A stretch of 64,000 bases of DNA, taken from the NCBI GenBank assembly GCA_003550305.1, contig QKYT01000114.1:186001-250000 (forward strand), read 5' to 3'. Of the stretch, positions 1 through 10,598 are shown piece after piece. The DNA is from Glomus cerebriforme. Taxonomy: Eukaryota; Glomeromycota; Glomeromycetes; Glomerales; Glomeraceae. The notes beneath the pieces are model-generated. The model was not told where the DNA came from and made no database searches. It saw nothing but the letters and a program-made list of their open reading frames with translations. Each line of letters begins with the position of its first letter. Within the stretch, counting starts at the first letter, position 1. The position numbers and the translations under genes are program-made.

Positions 1-162
1 AATAAGCTGGTCCTTACTAATATTGATGAGAAAAGCATTTGTAGATAGATTTCCTTGAACAAGACAGATATGAGTAGTAATAGATCGAGGACGTTTTATT
101 GATGACGGTTCAAGGTTTTCTTTCTCATCATCTGTTTCACAAGATTCTACAATAATAAGCAT
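1..162 (-). CDS. Crinkler-like effector N-terminus, partial at window edge
   Basis: An open frame of 54 codons starts at the ATG at 162 and runs off the left edge without a stop. About 30 residues in comes a segment, including CLVQGNLSTNAF and then INISKDQL, that resembles the ubiquitin-like N-terminal segment of Rhizophagus Crinkler (CRN) proteins. Those proteins start with a short beta-strand, a small-residue stretch and a conserved acidic/Lys helix. A 30-residue acidic and basic lead (ETDDEKENL, then KRPR) precedes it, which is longer than typical, so the true start could be an internal exon boundary. CRN proteins are modular proteins with a variable C-terminal domain; that domain lies outside the window. 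The family call rests on resemblance only. Confidence 0.45.
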   Translation of the reverse strand, partial: MLIIVESCETDDEKENLEPSSIKRPRSITTHICLVQGNLSTNAFLINISKDQLI

Positions 163-656
163 TAGTGGATCATATAACCAATACACAAAAGTTTTATAAT
201 GTATTTACTCCTCCTTTCACGTTCTTCAATCACTTCCTGCCAGTATGTTTGCAAATCTTTCACACGTTGTGAACGCTCTTTCTTTACTTGTTGTAAGAAA
301 AAAGCTTGTTAGCAGTGTACTAGTACGCTAACTTTTTTTATTTAGTGATAAGGAAAGGTACATAGCTAGTTCCTCCTCCAGAACTAACAGATCTTTACCA
401 ACAACAAAGTTAGGACACCTGAACTGAGAGCTTGGAGTAAATACCAAGTGAACAAGCCCAGTAATTCTCTTGAATCAGGAAGCACTCAACTAGGAGTTGC
501 CCTCCTTTTGCTAAACAAAAAAAATGCACCTTTTTCTTTTAAAGCAATGAAAACTTGATCATTAGTATTGTTAAGTGTTACAGGCATGAAACTCAGCCCT
601 TAGAATGTCAATGTTAAAATATGATGAACATCAAACGGCTCTTTCTCTTTCCTCCT
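163..656. other. Intergenic, no gene seen
   Basis: No sustained reading frame or recognisable repeat is seen in this 494-base stretch. It probably holds the 3' end of the nuclease-like gene on the right and the 5' flank of the Crinkler-like gene on the left, both on the minus strand. Confidence 0.4.
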
Positions 657-2008
657 TCATTCTAGCATGCTTGAAAAGATTGGATGATCCTTAAGAGAAT
701 AAATAGCTTTTCTCATTTTGTGCCTTAATACCTCATCATCTTCCATTTCATCATAGAAGTTTTTTAACAATGCAATATCATCGTTAGGATCATCAAAATT
801 TTTACACAAATCTATAAACTTCATACGGTCTACAATTAGCATTCCAAAAATTTTAGGTTTTGATGATTTCACCATCTTTCCAATTACTTCCATTGCAGTT
901 TTACAGTTTGTAATAGAAATAATAATGATCTCTTTACTTCTATCAAGCCAGAAGATGTCCCAAAACTCATTCAAATCTGTTAGTACACCAAAAACTTTAA
1001 TATCCTTATTCACATAAATATCAGCAACTATCATCTCTAATATTGCCGGCCAAACATTTTTTTCCTTAACTTGTTTTTTTAATTCAATAATTGAATGAAC
1101 ACTAGCTTTAATGTTTTGCTCTTAATATAACTCTTTTCTACTAATACAATATCTATTCCACCGTATACACTGAATGGCAAAGCCATCCCTTTACACGTAT
1201 TGAGAAACTCTTTATTGTTAACGACATCCTCGATGCTAATATCTGCAGAAAGGTGTGGTTTAAGGTGCTGATTGAAATAATTAATGACATTCTTTCGTTG
1301 TTTTTTGTGGTTTTCTGCTAGATTGGTCCATTTATATGGAGGTATGTCATTCCCTTTTGATTTCCTAGAGAAATCCACAGATCTTAAGGTCAATTGAGTA
1401 TGCATAAGAAACTGCTGAAATTTATCAGAATTTATAGTTAAAAGCGAAGAAGTTTCAAATTCTTCTTTCTTATGTTCATAAATGAACTTTATTTGTTCTA
1501 AAGCATCTCTAGTGAGCACAAAATCTTAGGTGCGAAAATAGCAATGTAGTAAGTCAAGAAGTTAGTAATAGATTAAATATGAGAAATGTATACCATACTA
1601 AAATTTGTTACAATTCACTTACCGGTAACTAGTTGTTCTACAATAACGTGAATATGTTTTTTGGGCGGGTTTGACGATAAGAAGCAGAAAAGAAAAGCAC
1701 AAGAATAAGTAAGTATTCAGTATTATTAGCGAATATAACAGAAAAGATGAAAAAAATAAAGCCAAAAGCTAAGCCACATTATTCTTATACTTCAATAGAA
1801 AGAACGTACCAGGCTTCAGGAAATTTCTAAGATAAGCAAGTTTACTTTCATTCATATCAAAACAAATAAAATCTGACAATGCATCATCTTGCTGATCTTT
1901 ATGCTTAGTGAAGTAGGAAAGTAATTCAGCCTTCTCTCCTTGATTCTCAACAAGATGAACAATTTCTGTTTTAATGTTTATGGTAGAACTAGAAGCGGAA
2001 TCTGACAT
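657..2008 (-). pseudogene. PD-(D/E)XK nuclease-like protein, frameshifted
   Basis: Three minus-strand segments read as one gene. The first, 2008-1769, starts with an ATG, has a Ser-rich head and is mostly acidic. It ends near a candidate donor around 1780 and is followed by a gap that would be an intron. The second, 1519-1079, is a helical segment ending in a strand with GGIDIVLVEK. The third, about 1128-657, begins in another frame with IIELKK and goes on to VFGVLTDLNEFW. The Asp of GGID, the Glu and Lys of IIELKK and the following helix fit the catalytic core of restriction-endonuclease-fold domains often found at Crinkler C-termini. The frame changes between about 1115 and 1128, just before the E-x-K strand. 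This is either one missing or extra base in the assembly or true decay. The joining of the first segment is uncertain, because the phases of the visible splice sites do not match. Confidence 0.5.
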
Positions 2009-2287
2009 ACTGTAACAATTATAGATTTGGATAAAAGAGTAGAAAAAGATTTTTGGAAAATTTTATCGGGTATATATATTAGAAATCAATTGTCACACAG
2101 ATTGATCTGACTCTGTCATACCAGATTATAAAAAAGTGCTAAACTTTGAGATCATGATGTGCATCACAGTCTCGTAATTTGTAATAAGTGAGAAAGAAAT
2201 ATTCACGACACTTTATCAATACATGCAAGAGATAAAATAAATACAAATGTGAGAGTACATGATAAAGCTTTTATGCTACAATAGGCC
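2009..2287. other. 5' flank of nuclease-like gene
   Basis: AT-rich sequence between the start of the minus-strand nuclease-like gene and the left terminus of the hAT element. No gene or repeat was recognised. Confidence 0.35.
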
Positions 2288-2300
2288 CAGTGTTGGCACA

Positions 2301-2460
2301 TGACCATGTCATTTGGCTCTAAGATATGACCTTTTGTCATTTGGTCATATGACAGATAGTCATTTTGTCATTTATCATATAAACACGTCACATGTCATAT
2401 GATTTACATGACAATTAGTCATATGACATGACTATAGATCATTTGTCATTTGTCATATAA
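2301..2460. repeat. Left subterminal TGTCAT/ATGACA cluster
   Basis: Roughly a dozen copies of TGTCAT, ATGAC or TCATATG lie in both orientations. A matching shorter cluster lies at about 5885-5950 just inside the right terminus. Clusters of this kind in hAT elements are known transposase-binding sites; that role here is inference. Confidence 0.6.
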
Positions 2461-2609
2461 TAACCAATTAAAATTAACTAAGTGGAAATTTAAAATAATT
2501 TCGTAACTTTAATAATCAATGGTTTTTTATCTGTATTTTAAATTTTGAAAAAAATACCAACGCCACAATTTTCAAAACTTTTTTAGTTTAGTTCCTAATC
2601 CAAATAACA

Positions 2610-5212
2610 AATCCAATGCAAAAGCAGTATGCATTTTTTGTAGTTCAAAAAATGGAGGGGTTCAAGCAGTAGCATTAATACCTGGATGTTATATAACTAA
2701 TAAAGCTAATTTATATTATAACCATTTAGCAAATTATACTCATTTTAAAAATGCATATACTAGTGAAGAAGTAGAAAAAATCTTATCCATGTCAGTATCA
2801 AAAGATAAATGAAAGTTAAATGAGTCAAGTATATAATAATACTAATATAATTTTATAATAATAATATGTAATTATAAAATATTATTCTAACTTTTTTTTA
2901 TAATAAAGATATTGATGATAATAATATTCCTCCTCCTCCTAAATATCGTAAATATTCTAATTCAACTATATCTAATATGACATCACAATCAACTTTAACT
3001 AGTTAGTATAATAGACCTTTATCTCAAAAAGATATACCTACATTTGAATCATTAATAATTAGAATGTGTATTTCAAATGGCCTTCCATTTCTTTCATGGA
3101 AAATAAAAAAACTCAAGAATTATTCAACTTTATTGCTTCTGGTCTTAAGCTTCTAAGTTGCAAAAAACTTGGTGACAAACTTTTATTAAAAATGTCAGAA
3201 AATCTTCAAGAAAATATACTTAAAATAGTACAATCAGATGAAAATGGATTAACTGTTACTTTTGATGGATAGACAAATGTGAAGCAGGAAAATATTTGAG
3301 AAGTTGTATTGATTACTTCAAAAGGACAGCCATTAATCTGGGATGCTCAAGAAACAAAGTTCTGAATGATTACGTACTGAAGATGTTATGAGACATATTG
3401 AACAACTAATGGATGATACTCAAAATAAAAAAGTTAATATCAATGCATTTGTATCAGATTCTGCAGGAGAATATGTTGCGGCTAGNTAAGTTTAATCAAA
3501 ATANATTGTAAATATAGTAATAATGTATTTAAAATATTTTAATTGCTAATTAGAAAACAATTATGATGAAAATATCCTGAAAAAATATTTCTTTCTTGTA
3601 TGACACACCAGACAAATTTAATATTTGGTGATATATTTAAAGAAAATGCAGTTTTTCAAAGAATTTTCAAGGAAGCTGTTCGAATTATCAGTTATTTTCA
3701 TAATTCTACATGAATTTATAAAAAAACAATCAATTTAATATTACCTGGTGATACTAGATGGAATTCATATTATTTCTGCTTTCATTTAATCTTAAAAACT
3801 CAGGCCGCCTTAAAGATAATTAATTAATCATATTTATTAATTTTTATAATTTATTAATAAATTTTTTAATTTTTACAATAAAATTAGTTTTTATCTGCAA
3901 AGTTTAATCCAGAACGTGCAAATATTATTCGTACAAATGGTATATCTAATGTTGAAGTTGATAAAAAATCAAAAAGAAGTAATAGAGAGCGTAAATTACC
4001 TGATGATATTGCAGATAGTATTAATGATTCAGAATTTTGGGCAACATTATTTTCATTACAAAATTTATTGTATCCTTTGTATGGATTTTTAAATAAATTG
4101 CAAAAAGATACTGCACATCTTTATGAAGTAATGCATTATTTTGCATATATTACAAAAATTTTTTCTGAATATCATGATCTAGATTTTTCAGAAAAAATAA
4201 TATCTAGAATGGAAAAAAAATGGAAGGATTGGGAACAACCATTGTTGTTACTTTCTATTACTCTTCATCCATCCTATAAGTTATTAAAATTCTGATCAAC
4301 AGTAAATAATTTAACATGAACGCATATTGGCCAATAGTTGAAATATTATTATCTTGCCTTTTTTGGGACTCCAGCCAAAACAATTTTAGCAGAATTAATC
4401 AATTATAAAAGGGGAGATGATTCATATGATAATGATTCTTTTTTTCAATTTAAGAAAAATATCTTAGATTTTTGAAAATCAACAATAGGAATTGGACCTG
4501 AATTAGCTAAGGTAGCTATTTACATTCATAGTATCTGTGTAAACTTAGCTTCAGTTGAACATTTGTGATCATCAATGGGATTTTTTCATACTAATAGGCG
4601 AAATCGTTTAGATGTAATACTTATTTAATACTACATTATTTAAAAAAATATTTTTTTTTTTATAAAAAAAAAACAGATTTATTTATTTTTTTTTAAATAT
4701 TTATTTAGCATACAAAAGTCCTTACAATAAGCAAAATTCGTGGTAATATTTTATATCAACGTCGAATTAAAGAAGTTAACCAAGCTGACAAGAATATGCA
4801 ATGACTTTATATTGCAATTCCTATTGCTAATAATGATGATATTAATAATAATGATAAAAAATAAAGTATTGATAAAGAGAATTTGATAACAGTAAGTGAT
4901 AATGATAACAATAATGTAAATAATAATAATAATAAAGAAAAAAGTGAAGTAGAGCTAAATACTGAAGAAAATAAGAATCAATGGAATACCATTATTTCCC
5001 AATGGATTGAAGAAACTAATTATGAAAATCAGGTTAAAAATAGTGAAGATGAATTGCTTCTTAATGGAGATTTTGATAATGATTTTTTGGTAGGAATGCG
5101 TAATATTCATCCAGCTGATGATCAAAATGCAAAGTGGGAATTATCACTTCTTTTTATAAATAATTTAGAGCTATCTACATATACTGAATTTTTTTCTAAT
5201 ATTAATGAATGA
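2610..5212 (+). pseudogene. hAT transposase relic (BED finger, RNase-H-like core, C-terminal dimerisation region)
   Basis: A BED-type finger (AVCIFCSSKNG, then NHLANYTHF) is readable at about 2620-2810. The core can be followed through 3020-3370, 3600-3780, 3900-4620 and 4700-5212 across several frames. Recognisable pieces are LPGDTRWNSYYF (about 3740), a helical block at 4068-4295, IYIHSICVNLASVEHL and SSMGFFHTNRRN (about 4520-4610). The last is the hAT dimerisation region. Many in-frame stops break it; nine that could be placed fall where relatives carry Trp or where context favours Trp (3270, 3297, 3711, 4317, 4335, 4473, 4566 and 4802 among them). AT-rich gaps between blocks may be former introns. 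No functional protein can be made. Confidence 0.75.
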
Positions 5213-5358
5213 ATTTTAATTAATTTTATAATAATAAAATTATACAATTTATCATATAAAATTACTTTTTATTAATACTGTAAATATAATTTTAATACAT
5301 AAAATTATTAATTTTTTTTTTTAGTTATAACACGTAATATTATAATCAAAAAAATTTT

Positions 5359-5392
5359 TCTGGGGGGGGACCGAGTTCCCCCAGACCCCCTT
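5359..5392. other. G-run/C-run hairpin inside hAT element
   Basis: A run TCTGGGGGGGG is followed about ten bases later by CCCCCAGACCCCC, giving a strong stem in a very AT-rich setting. It lies between the transposase relic and the right terminus. Function unknown. Confidence 0.5.
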
Positions 5393-5460
5393 CTTTAACT
5401 TTTTTTTTTTTTTATCATTGTATTATATTTTCTATTTATTATTATTAATTTATTTTTTTT

Positions 5461-5765
5461 GAAGACAAGCTGACTAAGCAAAAGACTTTATTAATCAATC
5501 TGTAAGGCCATTTTACAGACCCATAAAAATTACAACAAAAATAGCTATGCAGAGATAAGACTTCACACTAAAAGTAAAAAATCCCAACTTGTTACACTTA
5601 CACCATATAGGTCCTCAGGTCAGGACATCACGATCAACTTAGAAAGTATCGACTCTGGATCACCCTCATACCCCAGTGCCAGAAACCAAATAAAATTTTT
5701 CAACCAGATTTTCCGTATCTACCTATCAAAAGAAATGCCTTACGCCCAGTTTAACTGAATCTCCT
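5461..5765. other. Unexplained block of higher GC inside hAT element
   Basis: About 300 bases of clearly less AT-biased sequence sit between AT-rich stretches in the right part of the hAT element. On the minus strand a partial frame around 5600-5700 reads FIWFLALGYEGDPESIL before it breaks. No family could be named. It could be a captured host fragment or a nested repeat. Confidence 0.35.
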
Positions 5766-6199
5766 CACAATCATTATTATTAATTTATTATTTTACTATT
5801 TTTTATTTCCAATTTATCTTCATTTCTATAGAATTATATAATACTCTTTTTTGATTGGTTAAAACCATATAACAAAGTCATAAGTCATAAACTATTACAA
5901 ATGACAAATGATAAATGACAAATCATATATGTCATATAGATCATATGATATCATGTGCCAACACTACTATAAAGTAGACGGGCCTTATCTTCATAGCGAG
6001 ACTTTATGTAACCATACCAAAAGTTGAACATCATAGCCTTGCTAATGTTGAGAATTGCCTGCCCTACATAGATTGGTTTGTTTAGAGTTACTGTACGTAC
6101 TTTTTAATATATGAACTGCTGTAATTCTCCCTTCGAATGCTTTAAAGCCTATATACAATGATGAACTTGCTAGACGCCTGATTTTTTTATTCTCTTCTG

Positions 6200-8792
6200 T
6201 TCAGAGTAATTCTACTCTCATATGTTTACAGAATTCTCCATCTGTTTGCTGAAAACTGCATTATTTTTTAACTTATAGTACATAACTCCAAACTCATCCC
6301 TAATGGCCTTAGCTATTTTGCATTTACAAATATTTTTCTCAATATATTCTTTTATCCATGGAAACTGCTGGAATTTTAATCCTCCATGAATCTTTGTAAC
6401 TTTCATCCCCATTTTCATGTATAACTGGAGTGCACGATAATGGATCACGTAGTTCTTTTTGGGATAAAGGATTTGGATAAGCTTTTCTCCTGTTATATAT
6501 TTTCCATCCTAACTTCTTTATCATGTACTAATCTTTCATTATGCAAGCTAAGCCATTCTTTTGGAACTATCTGCTTTTCTGGTACTAAAGGATAATCTGC
6601 AAAGAAATCATGCAAGTGCACTGGGACTTCTAAATCAACTTCTAATATATATTCTATTTCAGCATCTGATGCAATGCTTTGTATGTCCAGAACCTGTTTT
6701 GGGCTTACTTTTTCCAATATTTCTATAAGCATATATTGGGTCATCGCACCTGAATATAAAGCATTCATATCATCATATAAGATCCAAGATATTGGTTTGC
6801 CTGGATTGTAATTGGGACATTTAGGATTATTAGCTTTGGCATAACGGTAATTTGCCATTGTCATACCTCCACAAATGCCCTTCTTAACCATCAAGTACTC
6901 ATCCATATCTGTTATTAGCTTAAGTTCAGCTCCACTACTTTTGTATAAGGAATTATTAAACATTCTTGATGCAGATACGTAATGGGAAGGGTCTAAGCCA
7001 TTATCTTGCAGACACATGATAGTATAGTTCATAAATACATCAGCTAGTAAGAGTACGTCTGTCTCAAGGTAAAGATCATGATAGTCTCCAAAGTTCTTCA
7101 TCTTAAATATTTGCCATACCTTTGAGCATGTTCATAATCCTCTTTACTAATATTTTGCTAGCTAAGAAGTGAATAGAAGTCCTTTCTAGACGGGAGGCTT
7201 ATTCTGTCAAATTTTTCCCATACATTTGTCCAGTCGTATGGGAAAACACCCTTTCAAAAAAGAAGCTTAATCTTATCTATTAAATAGCCTTTCTCAGTAA
7301 AGTACCTAACAGTTAGGGAGAATTGTCAAGCTTTCCTTCTAGACATTTTACTAATTTATCTAATTCCATTCCTATATGCTGAAAGTTATCAAGAAATCAG
7401 AGCTGGCCAACATCCATAGCTTTGTACTTTCCAATATTCTCTGGAATGCATTTTAGTTTATCAACTGTAAACTTGTTCACAACTTTCATGAGTGGATTAG
7501 AGTCATAACCTTAGAAATTATGGCAAATAAGAGGTACTTTAGTTTCAAAAGAGTCTATTCGCAACTTTTTATTGCAGGTATCATGAGCTGGGCCTTGGTA
7601 GTTACCACTTATATGATCATAATCTTTTACTTTGCAGTTAAGAGCATTTAAGGCTTCTCGGTATCTTTTCTGTATCTCTTTCTTTTCAGGATGTTTTTTT
7701 TTCATATGCACTTTCCAATCATTGATTTCTAGTAAATGGTGCTTTACTTCTTCGAATTTCTGTAATACTTTCGGTAATAGCTTATGGAAAGGCTTTTTAC
7801 ATATCCAGCATTCTGTTGCTTCTTTGTATGTCTTAAGATCTCTTGGAGCTATGATTATTTTAACTGGTGCAGATAAATGTGCTTGAATGGCTAATAATTC
7901 CTCTTCAATTTGCAAGACAAATCTTTCTAGCGCATCAGGTCTTCTATACAAATCATGACTTATGATCTCATAGTTATATGAACTGTCTATACGAATAACC
8001 ACATAGCAATAACCACATACTTATGCATCTGTAGCCTTTCTGTATGGGTTAACTTTGTTTTTTCTTCTGGAATTAGTTTTTTGGTCAATATTTTGAGATT
8101 CCAGATTATTCGATATGGGTTCAGTTGCATGCATTTATAATTATAAAAATACTTTTCATTATCATCTTTTCCTGGAATTTTTGGTCTTTGCGAAGGCTCA
8201 TTTAGACTCCTGCATTTTGGTAAGTGCTCCTTAAATCTTTTTTCTGTAGAATATACATGAAGATAATATCGGCAGAAGTATTTTCTCCCTTTATGCTTAC
8301 TATGATTATATACTAACTTGTGAAGATCTTTGATAATACAGTAGTGGCTCTATCCTTTTCTGTGATTACTAAAAGATTTACTTGCCTATATTCTTCGCTC
8401 CTTCTTTTTGAAATATATCAAAAGTCAAGACATTTGTTTTGGTTGTGCCATTCATAGACACATAGACTGATTTCAGGGTTATTTTCTTCAAACTTTTTAT
8501 AAACTGGTGTTGAGACTGGTACTGAAATTGGGATGTCTTCCATATTAAGCTTCTTCATGAAATTTTCATATAGCTGATGCGAATTTCTTTCCAGATGAAC
8601 TTTAACTGGATGCAAAGCTCCTAGGATACACCATCTGAAACACCAGTCATCATTATTTTGAATATTAATAATTCTATTATTACATTTCGGCAAAGTTTCT
8701 GGCAAAGGTATATAGGTGGTAGGACTAATCAGATTGAAATCAGCTATCTCTATACTAAATTCTTCTATATATTCTGGATAAGCATCAGACAT
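6200..8792 (-). pseudogene. Polinton/Maverick-type protein-primed DNA polymerase B, broken
   Basis: Read 8792 to 6200, collinear pieces of one long polymerase appear in several frames. First is an N-terminal block (8792-8418) with WCFRWCILGALHPV and a run resembling NPEISLCVYEW. A Cys/His cluster follows at about 8350-8150 (YFCRYYLHVYSTEK). Next is a block at 8002-7511 with paired CWIC cysteines and a Cys/His region around HDTCNKK, as in polymerases of these elements. The block at 7101-6493 holds YHDLYLETDVLLLADVF and YDDMNALYSG, the region of polymerase motif A. The last block, about 6480-6218, holds KLKNNAVFSKQMEN, the motif B region. Motif C was not found, so the C-terminus is lost. Several frameshifts and stops make it inactive. 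Such polymerases occur in Polinton/Maverick elements and related viruses; this is an old copy. No terminal repeats, integrase or capsid genes were found. Confidence 0.7.
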
Positions 8793-9008
8793 TTGGTATA
8801 TTAGTTAGCTCTAACCGTCACGCTATTACTTGCTTATATAATTTTTTCTTTAATTATTTATTTCCTATATACCTTATCACTTTTCGATCATAGAAATCCT
8901 ACCGAAGATAAGTATTACAAGCTTTCTGAAGCGGTTCTAGCTATTGCAAAACTGAAGCATTAACTAATTATTAATTAATCTTTTTGAATCTAGTAATAAA
9001 AAAGTAGG

Positions 9009-9389
9009 ATGATCGGCAAATATTCTTGCCCATTTCTTCGCAATACTGGAAAAGCTTGTGGGAATGCTAATACTAGGTCTGAAGGATGTTGATTCCATTG
9101 GAAGGCTAAAAAACATATACCTTGTTCCGATTGTGGTAAACCTACTGCTTCAGCTTGTGGACGATGCCCATTACATATCAGAGGGTACTATATTACTCGA
9201 CACTATAATAGACTTCGATCAGAGTTACAAAAAAGTCTTTGATCAGAGATGCGAGAAAGAACTTTTGAGAAATTAATGGTTACCCATAAAGATGTACTTG
9301 CAAAGCTTAATATTACTCTCTGCAAGGAATGCTTCCATCTGATAAAATTAGAAGAAGGAGAATATTGTGATAGTTGTCAGCCAGAATAG
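9009..9389 (+). pseudogene. Small cysteine-rich zinc-ribbon-like gene with two in-frame TGA codons
   Basis: From the ATG at 9009 one frame runs 127 codons to TAG at 9387-9389 and is interrupted only by TGA at 9090 and TGA at 9240. It holds CPFLRNTGKACGN, then PCSDCGKPTASACGRCPLH, then GYYITRHYNRLRSEL, and a C-terminal ribbon with CKECFHLIK and YCDSC. The 9249 ATG gives a clean 46-residue remainder carrying only the last ribbon. The gene lies 216 bases from, and divergent to, the Polinton-type polymerase relic, so it may be cargo of the same element; this is inference. The family was not recognised. The 9090 TGA is followed by Phe-His-Trp and may replace a Trp codon. Confidence 0.5.
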
Positions 9390-9534
9390 GTAAAGCAAAT
9401 AAATGGAAAGACCATTTCAGCTAGCTTTATACCTTAATTTTAGCTAGAATTTGGACGCAATATCTAACGGGCATTTCATTAGACTTACTTTTTAGTCGGA
9501 GGTGCAGAGCATATTTTTTTCGTTAAAATTTTAT

Positions 9535-10325
9535 AATTAATATGCTATTTGATAAGCTAGCTCACGCAAAATCCATTCTTGACTAAGAAAAAGTTGGGAC
9601 AATTCTATGGATTTTTTAGGATTTTTACAGGAGTTATTTTCATCAGACTTTTATATAAAATATGCTAGTTACAAAGTTAACCTATCCAAAACTAGTCCTT
9701 TATTTACAATTTTTGTTAGATTTATTAATGAAAAATTTAGAACAATCATTTGACTTAAAATTTTTTCATTAGACTTAAAGATTAATATACTTTTTTTCAA
9801 AAAGCTAGCTCGCTTAGAAGTAGTTCTTGATATAGACTTTTCTTAAATATTAGATATACTATTTAGTGATCTGGCCTGCTCTAAACATATTTTTGACTTA
9901 GAAAAAGTTGGAACAAAAACCTCGTTAGATTTATTTAAAGATTATGCAATTTAATGAGCTAGCTTGTATAGAAGCTATTCTTGTCTATAGTAAAATTCAT
10001 TAGATTTAAAAGGTCACATGATTTTTTTAATATGCTAATTAATGCGCAAACCCTTGCAGAAGCAATTCTTGATTAAGGAAAAGTTAGAACAAAAACTGTT
10101 AGACTTTTTTGGTTAAACTTAATTTTTCGTTAGACTTATTTATGAGATAATAAGGACCATTAGACTTATTTTGGTTAGACTTAATTTTTCGTTAGACTTA
10201 TTTATGAGGTAATAAGAACTGTTAGACTTATTTTGGTTAGAATTAAGTAATTAATATGCAATTTAAAGAGCTAACTCATGCAGAATCAATTCCTGATATA
10301 ATAATTTTTGTTAGATTTAATAAAT
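9535..10325. repeat. Degenerate tandem array, units about 80-130 bp
   Basis: Six or seven diverged copies follow the same order of words: TATGCAATTT or similar, then GAGCTAGCTCATGCA, then AGAAGCAATTCTTGA, then AAAAGTTGGAACAAAAA, then GTTAGACTTA. Copies begin near 9540, 9660, 9790, 9855, 9945, 10025 and 10255. A more recent local duplication lies at about 10120-10240, where GTTAGACTTATTTATGA recurs with few changes. No open frame persists through the units. Confidence 0.6.
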
Positions 10326-10533
10326 ATAACTGAAAAGTTGATATAGAAATTAAGATTCTAGAGCCATTAGAAGCATTTTTAATATATTAATAAAAATTGA
10401 TATGCTTTCTGAAGATGGAGAACCTACATAGAACTTTAAAATAAAATATTGAAATTAAGATTCTAGAGCTGATAGAAGTTTTTCTAATATATAAGAAAAA
10501 TCGATATTATTTTTAATGTTCTGTGGCCCACAC

Positions 10534-10595
10534 ATACAATGTTTTAGTGGGGGATCAGACCTTCGGTCCTCAACCCCTCACTTTCACATTGTATG
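10534..10595. repeat. Long hairpin with TTCG loop
   Basis: The arms CATACAATGT and ACATTGTATG enclose AGTGGGGG paired with CCCCTCACT and an inner GACC-TTCG-GGTC-like stem-loop. The structure ends three bases before the left end of the MULE-like relic. It could be a transcription-end structure or a small fold-back insertion. Confidence 0.6.
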
Positions 10596-10598
10596 CCA

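Larger units (their letters stand above)
2288..5966 (+). mobile_element. Degenerate hAT transposon with terminal inverted repeats
   Basis: The left end reads CAGTGTTGGCACATGA (2288-2303). The right end, 5951-5966, is its inverted complement apart from the outermost base. The start CAGTGTTGGC is of the CAGNG/TAGNG type used by hAT elements. Just inside both ends lie clusters of short TCATATGAC/TTGTCAT words (about 2300-2460 and 5885-5950), like hAT subterminal transposase-binding repeats. The interior carries a BED-type zinc finger and a hAT transposase, both broken by stops. The bases next to the ends (AATAGGCC left, CTATAAAG right) are not an 8 bp duplication, so the insertion is old, rearranged, or one end is misplaced by a few bases. 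Confidence 0.75.

Noticed and set aside
2288..5966. Perfect 8 bp target duplication for the first hAT element
   Set aside because: Flanks AATAGGCC and CTATAAAG do not match; shifting the ends by a few bases did not give a match either.
3270..9242. Alternative genetic code with TGA read as Trp
   Set aside because: TAG stands at Trp-like positions too, intact genes in the window use TGG for Trp, and the affected frames are relics with frameshifts.
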